Positions 1 to 9,095 of a DNA stretch of 64,000 bases are shown in pieces (within the stretch, counting starts at the first letter, position 1; each line of letters opens with the position of its first letter). The notes under the pieces are model-generated. The model ran no database searches and was not told where the DNA came from. It worked only from the letters and a program-made list of their open reading frames with translations. Source of the DNA: Pedobacter sp. Leaf170 (lineage in GTDB: Bacteria; Bacteroidota; Bacteroidia; Sphingobacteriales; Sphingobacteriaceae); the NCBI RefSeq assembly GCF_920984665.1, contig NZ_CAKLBP010000004.1:62001-126000 (forward strand), in the 5' to 3' direction. A program made the translations under genes and the position numbers.

Positions 1-105
1 AAATGGTTTGTTAAATGAAATAGATAAAGCCATTAAACCTTAGTTTTTGAAGCGCAAAAACAGTACAATTTTTAAAGTTGCTTCCCGTTTTTCGCATATA
101 CGCCT

Positions 106-124
106 GCCTGTCCGGCAGACAGGC
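106..124. repeat. Short perfect hairpin repeat
   Basis: GCCTGTC (106-112) and GACAGGC (118-124) are perfect complements around the loop CGGCA. There is no following T-run, so it is unlikely to be a terminator. A related core (CAGACAGGC) occurs near 32740, which suggests a dispersed element. Confidence 0.5.
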
Positions 125-225
125 TTCGCAGTTGGTTCCCTACTTGCTGCAGGGTATCGCTGCAACCGGGGCTAAATGGCAAAAACTTTCGCTTTTTTTA
201 ATGTCTGGGCGAAGAACCCTCGTGT

Positions 226-293
226 CTAAACCCGATATAAGCGGCAGCCCCGAAATGCAATGAGGGCTACAGCGTTTAGCGGGGCTGGTTTAG
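226..293. repeat. Nested inverted repeat, possible structured element
   Basis: Outer arms CTAAACC (226-232) and GGTTTAG (287-293) enclose inner arms AGCCCCG (246-252) and CGGGGCT (280-286). The two stems are separated by an asymmetric internal bulge of 13 bases on the left, with the right arms directly adjoining. The segment is visibly more GC-rich than its surroundings. It is not a recognised RNA family; a dispersed repeat is the likeliest explanation. Confidence 0.4.
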
Positions 294-336
294 TCAAAAG
301 TGATTAACCTTTAATTTTCAAATCCTTATAACGGAT

Positions 337-1248
337 TTAAAATTTTTCCTTCTTCATCCAATCGGCCATTAGGTTAAACCAATCTACATCTGAAGTTTTA
401 TTTTTTAAACCGAAGCCATGTCCGCCTTTTTCATAAAGATAAAGTTCTGTTTTAACGCCATTCTTTTTCAAAGCTTCGCTTAACAGAATGCTGTTTGCAA
501 CCGGAACTGTTTTATCATCCTTTGCGTGAACCAGAAATATTGGTGGCGTTTTCTTATTTACGTTTTGGTTTGCAGAGAAATAGTGCTTTAATTCATCGCT
601 TGGCGTTGCACCCAATAAGTTTTTCATGGTTCCGGTGTGTACCGATTCCTCGAAACTTATTACGGGGTAAACTAAAACCCCAAAATCAGGACGAAGATTA
701 ACTTTTTCTTTGTCTTCAATTTTGATATCAGCGTAATGCGCTAATAAAGTTGAAGCCAAATGTCCACCTGCGGAGAAGCCCATCATCCCGATTTTATTTC
801 TTTTTACACGATACTTTTTAGCATTTTTCCGAACTAAATAGATTGCTTGCTGCGCATCTTGCAAAAGTGCGTAGGTTTTATCAACCATTATTTCTTCGCT
901 GGGTAATCTGTATTTTAACACAAATGCAGTTACGCCAATTTCATTAAATCGTTTGGCTACGTTATAACCTTCATGGTCTATAGCCAAAATGCCATAACCA
1001 CCACCCGGGCAAATTATTACAGCCGTACCGGTTGCTTTATCAGCCGGAGCTTCAAAAACGGTTAGTGTAGGCTCGGTTACCTTACTAATTCTCGATATGC
1101 CATCGCTTCCCTTTTGTATAACTTCGGTATAAGTTGTAGAAACTTTTGAACCTGGAACCACTCCAATATACAACGGAATAACTTCTTGTGCATTTGATTT
1201 TAACATGAGCAATACACTTAAGATAAACAAAAGGGAAACTTTTTTCAT
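337..1248 (-). CDS. Secreted alpha/beta-hydrolase (esterase/acetyl-xylan-esterase-like)
   Basis: This 303-residue protein begins with a clear Sec signal peptide ending SNAQ near residue 21, so it acts in the periplasm or outside the cell. The oxyanion motif PGGGYG lies near residues 81-86, the nucleophile elbow GFSAGG places Ser near 159, the acid DD is near 244-245 and the catalytic His is in GGHGFG near 277. This order is typical of the BD-FAE/acetyl-xylan esterase branch of alpha/beta hydrolases, which remove acyl groups from sugars or small esters. The substrate cannot be told from sequence. It lies 10 bp downstream of prfB on the same strand and may be read through from it. Confidence 0.85.
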   Translation of the reverse strand: MKKVSLLFILSVLLMLKSNAQEVIPLYIGVVPGSKVSTTYTEVIQKGSDGISRISKVTEPTLTVFEAPADKATGTAVIICPGGGYGILAIDHEGYNVAKRFNEIGVTAFVLKYRLPSEEIMVDKTYALLQDAQQAIYLVRKNAKKYRVKRNKIGMMGFSAGGHLASTLLAHYADIKIEDKEKVNLRPDFGVLVYPVISFEESVHTGTMKNLLGATPSDELKHYFSANQNVNKKTPPIFLVHAKDDKTVPVANSILLSEALKKNGVKTELYLYEKGGHGFGLKNKTSDVDWFNLMADWMKKEKF

Positions 1249-1258
1249 AAAAATAGAT

Positions 1259-2333
1259 TTAAAACTCCATTAAATAGGCCTTTAAAAAACCATCAATATC
1301 GCCATTTAAAACGGCATCTGGATTTGAGGTTTGGAAATTTGTTCGATGGTCTTTCACTCTTCTATCATCCAATACATAACTGCGAATTTGCGAACCCCAT
1401 TCAATTTTTTTCTTTGAACCTTCAATAGCAGCGATTTCTTCGTTACGCTTGCGTTGTTCAATTTCGTAAAGCTGAGATTTTAATAAACGCAAAGCATTTT
1501 CCTTATTTTGCAACTGCGATCTCGACTCCTGGTTTTTAATAATAATGCCCGAAGGTTTATGGTATAAACGAACTGCGGTTTCCACCTTGTTTACGTTTTG
1601 TCCACCCGCACCACCCGCTCTAAATGTTTCAAACTCCACATCAGCAGGGTTAATATTTATATCAATGGTATCATCAATAAGCGGATAAACATAAACTGAA
1701 GCAAATGAAGTGTGCCTGCGGGCGTTAGAATCGAATGGAGATATCCTCACTAGGCGGTGAACACCATTTTCTCCTTTTAAATAGCCATAAGAAAAATCGC
1801 CATCAAATTGCAGGGTTACAGATTTAATACCAGCAACCTCCCCTTCCTGACTATCCTGTTCGGTGATTTTATAACCATTTTTTTCGCCCCACATCATGTA
1901 CATACGCATAAGCATATATGCCCAGTCGCAACTTTCGGTACCGCCTGCACCAGCTGTAATTTGCATTACGGCTGACAGCTGATCTTCTTTAGTACGAAGC
2001 ATGTTTTTCAGTTCCAAATCAGAAACGATTTGTTTACTGTTTTCGAAGAGTTCTTCTAACTCTGCTTCGGTAGCATCGCCAGATTGAAAAAACTCAAACA
2101 TTACCGCAGCATCTTCTACTGCACTGTTTGCCTTTTCAAAACCATCTGTCCACTTTTTCTTTGAACTGATTTCTGCAAGAATTTTTTCTGCTTTTTTTGG
2201 CTCCTCCCAGAAATCAGGCGCCATTGTTAATTTTTCTTCTTCGCGAATAGCGTAAAGTAATTCGTCGACGTCAAAGATGCCTCCTCAGAGACGTTATTCT
2301 GTCTCTTAAATCCTGTATTTGTTCTTTAGTCAT
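1259..2333 (-). CDS. prfB: Peptide chain release factor 2, expressed by programmed +1 frameshift
   Basis: RF2 recognises UGA and UAA stop codons and releases the finished protein from the ribosome. The main frame (1259-2224) carries the stop-recognition tripeptide SPF in VRISPFDSN and the catalytic GGQ in [12 protein letters not shown]. The true start is the ATG at 2331-2333: 20 codons are read, then an in-frame TGA at 2271-2273 interrupts. The classical shift signal AGGAGG-CAT-CTT-TGA-C sits exactly there, and slipping +1 on CTT continues into [13 protein letters not shown] and the main frame, giving about 357 residues. This is the known autoregulatory device: low RF2 favours frameshifting. 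A TATATTTG promoter element lies only 5 bp before the ATG. Confidence 0.95.
2271..2285 (-). promoter_or_regulatory. prfB: prfB programmed frameshift signal
   Basis: On the minus strand the sequence reads AGGAGGCATCTTTGAC. It has an internal Shine-Dalgarno (2280-2285), then CAT, the slippery CTT and the in-frame stop TGA (2271-2273) followed by C. Spacing from the AGGAGG to the CTT equals that of the Escherichia coli prfB site (AGGGGGTATCTTTGAC). It is one of the few strong Shine-Dalgarno sequences in the window. Confidence 0.95.
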
Positions 2334-2338
2334 GTTGA

Positions 2339-2346
2339 CAAATATA
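2339..2346 (-). promoter_or_regulatory. Bacteroidota -7 element (TATATTTG) of prfB
   Basis: The minus strand carries TATATTTG, matching the Bacteroidota sigma-A consensus TAnnTTTG. Only 5 bp separate it from the prfB ATG, so transcription would begin at or very near the start codon. No TTG is seen 19 bp further upstream, so the match is to the -7 box only. Confidence 0.5.
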
Positions 2347-2457
2347 TAAATTAGCTGATTAGTAAATGTGTTAGTTGCTTAATTCTTTATAAACCTAGCC
2401 GGACATTACGGGACACAGCCTGCCCCGACAATTCGGAGAAGCGATCTTTAAAACAAA

Positions 2458-2485
2458 ATAGATTGCTTCGTGCCTTGCAATAACG
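2458..2485. repeat. Single copy of CATTGCGAGG palindromic repeat
   Basis: AGATTGCTTCGTGCC followed by TTGCAATAACG is a slightly diverged half of the repeat family CGTCATTGCGAGGCACGAAG, in reverse orientation. Full inverted pairs of the same family lie at 2557-2619, 59761-59820 and 61884-61976. Confidence 0.6.
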
Positions 2486-2556
2486 ATTTGTCTATCTAGA
2501 TGCGCTTTGCTAGCATCCTGAGCAGCGATAGTATATAAAAATACCACAGAAAACTC

Positions 2557-2619
2557 CGTCATTGCGAGGCACGAAGCAATCTCTACGAAAATTAGATTGC
2601 ATCGTGACTCGCAATAACG
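2557..2619. repeat. Paired palindromic repeat (CATTGCGAGG family)
   Basis: CGTCATTGCGAGGCACGAAG (from 2557) is followed after a short loop by its near-complement AGATTGCATCGTGACTCGC ending at 2619, so the transcript can fold into a stem of about 25 bp with three mismatches. It sits between the M20 gene stop and the prfB promoter. This is a REP/BIME-like non-coding repeat; no associated transposase is in the window. Confidence 0.75.
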
Positions 2620-2631
2620 GAATCTTTAAAG

Positions 2632-3939
2632 TTAGTTCTTCTTCATCGACATATAATCAAGCGTTAAACTCGATAGCAATTTAACACCCAATACAAATCC
2701 GCTTTCATCCAAATAAAAATCAGGGGTGTGGTGCGAAGGCGCTTTTAATGGATCTTTTCCTTTCGGCATTCCACCTAAAAACACAAATAAACCTGGAACT
2801 TTCTCTTGGAAGAAAGAAAAATCTTCTGCACCGGTTACAGGTGGTTTAAGTTTTACATGAGCTGACCCGGCAGTTGCCTGCATACTAGGCAGCATTTTTT
2901 CTGTTAATGCGATATTATTAAAGGTAACGGGATAATGATTGCTGTAAGGAATTTTAACTTCTGCTTTTCCACCTCCAGCCTCAGCTGTTTTGGTAGCAAT
3001 TGTTTTTATTCTTTCGATAAACATTGCTTCATCTTCTTTGCTAAAATTACGAACTGTACCAAGCATTTCCACTTTCTCTGGGATGATATTTGAACGCACA
3101 CCACCATTAATAGCACCAATGGTTACTACACCGGGGTTTTCAGTAACATTTAAATTTCTGCTCACAATGGTTTGCAGATTATTTACAATTTGTGCAGAAA
3201 TTACAATAGGATCGATACTACTCCATGGGTAAGCACCATGCGCCTGCCTACCGGTAACCGTTATTTTCATATCGTTTACTGCCGCCATTGTTCCACCGGG
3301 GCGATAGGTAACATCGCCAACTTCGGTTTGAGAATTAATGTGCAGGCCAAAAATTACATCAACCTTTGGATTTTCTAAAACGCCTTCTTTTATCATTAAA
3401 GCAGCTCCACCTTCTTCGCCAGCCGAAACACCTTCTTCTGCAGGCTGAAAAATAAATTTTACTGTTCCGGCGATATCCTTTTGCATAGAAGCAAGCACTT
3501 CTGCAACACCCATCAGGATTGCAACATGGCTATCATGTCCGCAGGCATGCATTACCCCAACTTCTTGTCCGTTGTATTGAGTTTTTACTTTTGATGCAAA
3601 AGGTACATCTACCCTTTCAGTAACAGGCAAACCATCCATATCTGCTCTTAAAGCAACCACCGGACCAGGTTTACCACCTTTCAAAATCCCAACTACCCCG
3701 GTTTTTGCAACACCAGTAGTTACCTTAATCCCCAATGCTTCCAGGTGTTTAGCAATAATCCCGGCAGTTCTGGTTTCGGTATTACCTAATTCTGGGTGTT
3801 GATGAAAATCTCTACGCCAGGTTATTACTTTCTGCTCGATGGCATCAGCCTTTTTTGAAACTGCAACATTTAATGTACTTTTTTGTGCATATAGTTGAGT
3901 AGAAATTAAAATGATAAATAGAGAATAGATTTTTTTCAT
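2632..3939 (-). CDS. Secreted M20-family amidohydrolase
   Basis: The 435-residue protein has a signal peptide (MKKIYSLFIILISTQLYAQ), then an M20D amidohydrolase fold as in N-acyl-amino-acid and hippurate hydrolases. Metal-site motifs include HACGHDSHVA, the catalytic glutamates in QPAEEG, the LHIN segment and a late histidine in HHTPDF. It should hydrolyse N-acyl or amide bonds of amino acids or peptides in the periplasm. A cytosolic homologue without signal peptide is encoded at 17817-19001, so the cell has an exported and an internal version. The start ATG directly precedes the hydrophobic segment, which supports it. Confidence 0.85.
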   Translation of the reverse strand: MKKIYSLFIILISTQLYAQKSTLNVAVSKKADAIEQKVITWRRDFHQHPELGNTETRTAGIIAKHLEALGIKVTTGVAKTGVVGILKGGKPGPVVALRADMDGLPVTERVDVPFASKVKTQYNGQEVGVMHACGHDSHVAILMGVAEVLASMQKDIAGTVKFIFQPAEEGVSAGEEGGAALMIKEGVLENPKVDVIFGLHINSQTEVGDVTYRPGGTMAAVNDMKITVTGRQAHGAYPWSSIDPIVISAQIVNNLQTIVSRNLNVTENPGVVTIGAINGGVRSNIIPEKVEMLGTVRNFSKEDEAMFIERIKTIATKTAEAGGGKAEVKIPYSNHYPVTFNNIALTEKMLPSMQATAGSAHVKLKPPVTGAEDFSFFQEKVPGLFVFLGGMPKGKDPLKAPSHHTPDFYLDESGFVLGVKLLSSLTLDYMSMKKN

Positions 3940-4000
3940 GAAAGGAATTTATAGTTATTGAATACTATTTAAAATTAATTAAACTATCTGTAAAAACATT

Positions 4001-5206
4001 TTATCCTTTTTTAAATATAGAAATCCTTCTTCCATAAACATCGCAAGTAATAACTTCTCCATTCGGGCCAATAGCCATATCTACTAAATTGTTAAAAGTA
4101 CCTTCGCCAATTTTTTCCTGAACATCACCACTTTCATCTGTTTTTATAACATAACCTGGTGAATTAGCTAAGAATAGGTTTGTACCATCTGTCCTCATTC
4201 CGTGTATATAGCCTTTTACCGGAAATATCTTTAAAAACTTTCCGGCCTTATCAAAAACTTCAACTCTGTTATTTCTGGTATCAGAAACATATATTTTATT
4301 ATTGAGATAACAAATACCGAAAGGTGCATTAAAATCTCCGTTACCACTACCTTGCTGCCCAAATTTTAATAAAAGGTTTCCATTAATATCATACTTCTTT
4401 ACTCGATGATTTACGCCATCAACAATCCAAATATTTTGCTCATCATCCAAAGTTAAACACTCAATGTTACCAAAATTACTATCGCCAGTGCCGTAGGTTC
4501 CCCACTCTCTTATCAGTTGTTTATTGGCATTAAATATTTGAACATAGCTATTGCTTTGTGTTCTGGTTGCAATGTAATTTCCATTAGGTAAAAATGCAAT
4601 TGCCCGTGCTCCAGAACCGGTGTAAAACTGTTCGAGAAATTTACCAGCCGGATCGAATTTTAAAACTCTATTGGCACCCTCATCGCTGACATAAATATTG
4701 CCTGCTTTATCAACTTCAATATGCATTGTAAAATTAAACTGTGTAGGCCCGGTTCCTTCAGAACCAAAGAAAGATGCTCTGTAATAATTTAAACCAGAGG
4801 TGTATCCAAAATCTGCATCACTAAAACGGCTATATACAGAAGTGCTGTTAAAGGTTCTTACTTTATAAAAGTTTTTAGTTAGCGCTTTGCTAATGTTAGC
4901 ATCATCAAATGTTGTATCTGCAAGCTCTTTAAACAGATCATATTTCTGGGTCGAGCCATTAAATTTCCATATCTGATATTTCTGAGCAAGCGGCATGGGC
5001 GTCCACGAAAGGGTAATTCTCGAACCATACACGCCTTTGGTAGCTTTGAAATTTATTGGTCTATCGATATTTAATGTATCAATAATCCTTATAGTATCTC
5101 TTATGGTTTTTGTTTCAACAATTGTTTCAACTTCTTTATCACAAGAAAATAAAAATGAGCTCGTAAGTATTACGAGTAATGTTTTAATTTTATTAGAGTG
5201 GAGCAT
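4001..5206 (-). CDS. FnIII-NHL repeat lipoprotein
   Basis: I choose the start at 5206 (MLHSNKIKTLL...), giving about 401 residues. An upstream in-frame ATG at 5239 would add 11 residues that overlap a perfect terminator-like hairpin. A lipobox ends at FSCDKEVE, and the charged residues after the cysteine resemble the Bacteroidota lipoprotein export signal, so the protein may be surface-exposed. A short FnIII-like region (LSWTPMPLAQKYQIWK) is followed by about five or six NHL blades with recurring motifs such as GNIYVSDEGANRVLKFD and NIWIVDGVNHRVKKYD. NHL propellers usually bind proteins or ligands; no catalytic residues are evident. Confidence 0.8.
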   Translation of the reverse strand: MLHSNKIKTLLVILTSSFLFSCDKEVETIVETKTIRDTIRIIDTLNIDRPINFKATKGVYGSRITLSWTPMPLAQKYQIWKFNGSTQKYDLFKELADTTFDDANISKALTKNFYKVRTFNSTSVYSRFSDADFGYTSGLNYYRASFFGSEGTGPTQFNFTMHIEVDKAGNIYVSDEGANRVLKFDPAGKFLEQFYTGSGARAIAFLPNGNYIATRTQSNSYVQIFNANKQLIREWGTYGTGDSNFGNIECLTLDDEQNIWIVDGVNHRVKKYDINGNLLLKFGQQGSGNGDFNAPFGICYLNNKIYVSDTRNNRVEVFDKAGKFLKIFPVKGYIHGMRTDGTNLFLANSPGYVIKTDESGDVQEKIGEGTFNNLVDMAIGPNGEVITCDVYGRRISIFKKG

Positions 5207-5223
5207 TAGTTTGATTTTAAAAT

Positions 5224-5255
5224 CACTAAAGATATTCAAATTAATATCTTTAGTG
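5224..5255 (-). terminator. Perfect 13-bp hairpin after the DUF937-like gene
   Basis: CACTAAAGATATT (5224-5236) and AATATCTTTAGTG (5243-5255) are perfect complements around a six-base loop, and one more pair extends the stem. It lies just after the minus-strand stop at 5264. The U-tract on that strand is short (TTTT), so termination may be leaky into the NHL gene. Confidence 0.6.
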
Positions 5256-5263
5256 AGAAAGTT

Positions 5264-5776
5264 TTAATTAAATAAGCCTTTAAGCTTATCCATAATACCA
5301 CCAGACTGTTGAGCGCTACCGCCTTGAGCCTGATTACCGCCGTTAAACATACCAATTACATCGCCAACATCAAACTTTCCATCCGCACCGCCAGCAAGAT
5401 TTCCTAAAACATCCTGAATGTTGAAAGAGCTATCATTTGGATCGGCAGTTTTTTTGGTGAGCTTGCTTAAAATTACCGGAATAACTGTTGCTGCTAATGT
5501 TTTAGCCGTTTCTGCATTAATGCCCAATCCAGCCAACTTATCTGTAAAACTCCCTGCTGCCTGCGCAGTAACTGGCGAATTTTCCGTATTGCCGGTATTG
5601 AAAATTTCTGCCAAACCACCAATATTGCCAGAAGACAATTGATTTTTTAAAGCATCAAAAATAGAACCTGAAGCTGCTTGAATTACGGCCTCATTTTGTT
5701 CATTTGGAACTGCGCTATTGTTTACAACGCTTTCCTGTACGTTCTCTCGAACCAATTCACTCAAATTTTCTAACAT
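5264..5776 (-). CDS. DUF937-like protein
   Basis: The 170-residue soluble protein has no signal peptide. It contains alternating Ala/Gly/Leu-rich helices (GSIFDALKNQLSSGNIGGLAEI, split around residue 40-60), a middle segment AATVIPVILSKLTKK, and a Gly/Gln-rich tail ending MDKLKGLFN. This pattern resembles the DUF937/YidB-like family of unknown function. It is convergent to nothing and divergent from pgi, and appears to be a single-gene unit ending at the hairpin 5224-5255. Confidence 0.6.
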   Translation of the reverse strand: MLENLSELVRENVQESVVNNSAVPNEQNEAVIQAASGSIFDALKNQLSSGNIGGLAEIFNTGNTENSPVTAQAAGSFTDKLAGLGINAETAKTLAATVIPVILSKLTKKTADPNDSSFNIQDVLGNLAGGADGKFDVGDVIGMFNGGNQAQGGSAQQSGGIMDKLKGLFN

Positions 5777-5936
5777 AACATTTTTAATTAATGTTTACAA
5801 AATAGGATGCTTAGTAATTTAGGAGATGTTTACCGCAAGTTAATTCTTTATCAGAAATAAAAAATGAATTTTTTTGAACAAAAAAAGAATACTTTTAAAA
5901 GTTTGCTTTACTACTTTTACAAAAAACAAAAATACT

Positions 5937-7583
5937 ATGTTACCAAAAATAAATTTTACCGAAACGGAAGCCTACAAATATTTGGCAGATCATTTTATAG
6001 ATATCAACGAGAAAAGCATAAAGGATTTATTTGCTGGAGATGCAGACCGCTTTTCGAAGTTCTCTTTATTTTTTGAAGACATTTTACTGGATTACAGCAA
6101 GAACAGAATAACGGAAGAAACGCTTGCTTTATTGATTCAGCTTGCCCGTGAGTGCAAACTGGATGAAGCCATAAAATCGATGTATAATGGCGATAGAATA
6201 AATGAAACAGAAGACCGCTCTGTTCTTCACATCGCATTGCGTAATTTAAGCAACACACCGATTTTAGTTGATGGTAAAGATGTTATGCCTGATGTTAATG
6301 CCGTGCTTGCTAAAATGGAGAAATTTAGCAACAGTATTATCAGTGGCGAATGGAAAGGATATACCGGCAAGGCAATAACTGATATCGTAAACATTGGTAT
6401 TGGTGGTTCTGATTTAGGTCCGGTTATGGTTACCGAAGCTTTGAAGCACTACAAAAATCATTTAAACATCCATTTCGTTTCAAATATTGATGGAACACAC
6501 ATTGCTGAAACCTTGGCCGGTTTAAACGCAGAAACTACATTATTTTTAGTGGCCTCTAAAACCTTTACAACGCAAGAAACCATGACTAATGCGCATTCTG
6601 CCCGTTCTTGGTTTTTAGAAAAGGGTGGTAAAGAAAACGACATTGCTAAACATTTTGCAGCCTTATCAACCAATGCGAAGGATGTTTCTGCATTTGGAAT
6701 TGATACAGAAAATATGTTTGAATTCTGGGATTGGGTTGGCGGTCGTTATTCTTTATGGAGTGCAATTGGTTTATCAATTTCATTAAGTATCGGTTTTGAT
6801 AATTTTAAACAATTACTTGCAGGTGCGCATGCGGCAGATAATCACTTTAAAGATGCAGAATTTGAAAGCAATATGCCTGTTATTTTAGGCTTATTGGGAA
6901 TTTGGTACATCAATTTTTACAATGCAGAAACGCAGGTTATTTTACCGTACGACCAATACATGCATCGCTTTGCGGCATATTTCCAACAAGGAGATATGGA
7001 AAGCAATGGTAAACATGTAGATAGAAATGGTAATGAGGTTGATTATGAAACTGGTCCGATTATTTGGGGTGAACCCGGAACAAACGGCCAACATGCATTT
7101 TACCAATTAATACACCAGGGAACCAGAATTATTCCTGCAGATTTTATAGCACCAGCACAAAGTTTAAATCCGCTAGGCGAGCATCACCCTATTTTATTAT
7201 CGAATTTCTTTGCTCAAACCGAAGCCTTAATGAATGGTAAAACGGAAGAAGAAGTTTCATCAGAATTAAAAAAAGATGGTAAAAATGCAGATGAAATAGC
7301 AAAGCTAGCGCCTTTTAAAGTTTTTGAAGGCAATAGGCCGACAAATTCAATTTTATTGAAAAAAGTTACGCCTTACACATTAGGTAGCCTTGTGGCCATG
7401 TACGAGCATAAAATTTTTGTACAGGGCATTATCTGGAATATTTTCAGTTTTGACCAATGGGGTGTTGAATTAGGTAAACAATTGGCTAAGAAAATTTTGC
7501 CAGAGCTGGAAGGAAACGAAAAAGTTGGCAGCCATGACAGCTCAACCAATGGATTGATAAATCAATACAAAACCTGGCGATAA
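5937..7583 (+). CDS. pgi: Glucose-6-phosphate isomerase
   Basis: Pgi interconverts glucose-6-phosphate and fructose-6-phosphate in the cytosol at the start of glycolysis. The signatures [27 protein letters not shown] and [13 protein letters not shown] are all visible, and the length of 548 residues is normal for the long bacterial type. The open frame extends upstream to 5874, but those extra residues are lysine-rich and the family N-terminus matches [13 protein letters not shown], so I place the start at 5937. It is a monocistronic gene closed by a strong terminator at 7597-7627. Confidence 0.97.
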   Translation: MLPKINFTETEAYKYLADHFIDINEKSIKDLFAGDADRFSKFSLFFEDILLDYSKNRITEETLALLIQLARECKLDEAIKSMYNGDRINETEDRSVLHIALRNLSNTPILVDGKDVMPDVNAVLAKMEKFSNSIISGEWKGYTGKAITDIVNIGIGGSDLGPVMVTEALKHYKNHLNIHFVSNIDGTHIAETLAGLNAETTLFLVASKTFTTQETMTNAHSARSWFLEKGGKENDIAKHFAALSTNAKDVSAFGIDTENMFEFWDWVGGRYSLWSAIGLSISLSIGFDNFKQLLAGAHAADNHFKDAEFESNMPVILGLLGIWYINFYNAETQVILPYDQYMHRFAAYFQQGDMESNGKHVDRNGNEVDYETGPIIWGEPGTNGQHAFYQLIHQGTRIIPADFIAPAQSLNPLGEHHPILLSNFFAQTEALMNGKTEEEVSSELKKDGKNADEIAKLAPFKVFEGNRPTNSILLKKVTPYTLGSLVAMYEHKIFVQGIIWNIFSFDQWGVELGKQLAKKILPELEGNEKVGSHDSSTNGLINQYKTWR

Positions 7584-7596
7584 TATCAGAACATAT

Positions 7597-7627
7597 AAAA
7601 AAGCGAGCTAAAACACTCGCTTTTTTT
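7597..7627 (+). terminator. Intrinsic terminator of pgi
   Basis: AAAAAAGCGAG and CTCGCTTTTTTT form a stem around an eight-base loop and end in a run of seven T. This is a textbook rho-independent terminator, and the A-tract also allows function on the other strand. Confidence 0.9.
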
Positions 7628-7748
7628 GTGATAATTATATAATTTAGCCGAATCTCCTATTTGTTTAGTTACAATTCTCAAGTGATTATTAATATTTTTT
7701 AAACCACGAAATCAAACCCAACGATTTCAAAAACAAACAAATTATCTA

Positions 7749-9062
7749 ATGAAAAAAAGATTTCTTTTTGCTCTTGCCATTTCCGGTTTGTGCTTTAGTG
7801 CTTCTGCTCAAAAAGTGCAATTCTCGGAATTTGATTTAGACAATGGCTTGCATGTAATTTTACATCAAGACAAAACTGCTCCAGTTGTAGCCGTATCGGT
7901 AATGTACCATGTAGGCTCAAAAGATGAAGAAACAGAACGAACTGGTTTTGCACACTTTTTTGAGCATTTACTTTTCGAAGGTTCTAAAAACATTAAACGA
8001 GGAGAATTTATGAAACTAGTGAGCAGTAATGGTGGCCAGAATAATGCCAACACCTCACAAGATCGTACATTTTACTACGAGGTTTTCCCATCAAACCAAT
8101 TAGAATTAGGTTTATGGTTGGAAAGCGAACGCATGTTACATCCAATTATTAATGAAGTTGGTGTAAAAACTCAAAACGAAGTTGTTAAGGAAGAAAAACG
8201 TATGAGGATTGATAACTCTCCGTACGGAAAATTCACCGAGAAAATTTTTACGCATCTTTTTGATGGTCACCCTTACAGATGGCAACCAATTGGCTCGATG
8301 GAGCATTTAGATGCTGCAAAGCTTAGTGAATTTATTGCATTCTTTAAAAAATACTATGTGCCGAATAATGCAGTATTAACTATTGCAGGCGATTTAGACG
8401 TAGAAAAAACTAAAGGCTTGGTAAAACAATATTTTAACGAAGTGCCAAAAGGTGCACCAATCGTTAGAAAAGAGATTGTTCTTCCTGAGATTAAAAAGCA
8501 AATTATTGATACAGCTTACGATGCGAACATCCAAATACCGGCAATTTTTGCAGCTTACCGCGTACCTGGAATGAAGAGTAGAGAAAATAAGGTTTTAGGT
8601 ATGATAAGCTCGATTTTATCTGGCGGAGGAAGCTCTAGATTAAGTACTAAAATGGTTGATGAAAAGAAAACGGCTTTACAAGTTGCTGCATTTAACTACA
8701 CGCTTGAAGATTATGGTGCGTACATCACTTTAGCTTTACCAAATAAAAACACGCCGCTTAACGATTTATTAAAAGATATTGATGAAGAAGTTTTACGCTT
8801 ACAAACTGATTTAATCAGCGAAAGCGATTACAAAAAACTTCAAAATCAATTTGAAAACAGTTATGTGAGTGCAAACAGCAGAATGCTAGGCGTGGCAGAA
8901 AATTTGGCTAACGGATATACTTTTCACAATAAGGATACAAACGACATAAATAAAGAACTTGATGTAATTAAATCGATTACCAGAGAGGAAATTAGAGATG
9001 TGGCTAAAAAATACCTGAACAAAGACCAACGTATTGTTTTGTATTATTTACCTAAAAAATAA
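7749..9062 (+). CDS. M16 family zinc peptidase (active subunit)
   Basis: The 437-residue protein has a signal peptide (to about residue 21). The inverted zinc motif HFFEH lies at residues 69-73, followed by the downstream glutamate region NEVVKEEKR near 145-153 that completes the metal site. M16 peptidases are clamshell enzymes that degrade unfolded or short peptides; in Bacteroidota they act in the periplasm. The next gene, 33 bp downstream, encodes a homologue without HxxEH, so the two probably form an active/inactive heterodimer as in mitochondrial processing peptidase and other bacterial M16 pairs. Confidence 0.92.
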   Translation: MKKRFLFALAISGLCFSASAQKVQFSEFDLDNGLHVILHQDKTAPVVAVSVMYHVGSKDEETERTGFAHFFEHLLFEGSKNIKRGEFMKLVSSNGGQNNANTSQDRTFYYEVFPSNQLELGLWLESERMLHPIINEVGVKTQNEVVKEEKRMRIDNSPYGKFTEKIFTHLFDGHPYRWQPIGSMEHLDAAKLSEFIAFFKKYYVPNNAVLTIAGDLDVEKTKGLVKQYFNEVPKGAPIVRKEIVLPEIKKQIIDTAYDANIQIPAIFAAYRVPGMKSRENKVLGMISSILSGGGSSRLSTKMVDEKKTALQVAAFNYTLEDYGAYITLALPNKNTPLNDLLKDIDEEVLRLQTDLISESDYKKLQNQFENSYVSANSRMLGVAENLANGYTFHNKDTNDINKELDVIKSITREEIRDVAKKYLNKDQRIVLYYLPKK

Positions 9063-9095
9063 CTAAAGCTATTTTCAAATTACATTATTTAAGAC

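Larger units (their letters stand above)
1..336. other. Intergenic region with structured repeats
   Basis: No convincing gene is seen. A short plus-strand reading frame at 78-263 has no family resemblance and runs across repeat-like DNA. The stretch holds a compact hairpin at 106-124 (GCCTGTC and GACAGGC around a 5-base loop) and a longer nested inverted repeat at 226-293. Both look like dispersed intergenic repeats. The window starts inside this region, so a gene to the left is out of view. Confidence 0.6.

Noticed and set aside
78..263. 61-codon plus-strand frame
   Set aside because: It runs through repeat-like DNA with hairpins, has no signal peptide or family resemblance and no promoter.
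1259..2224. prfB as a gene broken by a frameshift or sequencing error
   Set aside because: The interruption is the conserved programmed site with the correct signal and spacing, so the gene is intact.
5207..5239. Upstream start of the NHL lipoprotein
   Set aside because: It would place the start inside a perfect hairpin and add charged residues before the lipoprotein signal peptide.
5874..5936. N-terminal extension of pgi
   Set aside because: The 21 added residues are low-complexity Lys/Phe-rich and absent from the family; the ATG at 5937 gives the standard N-terminus.
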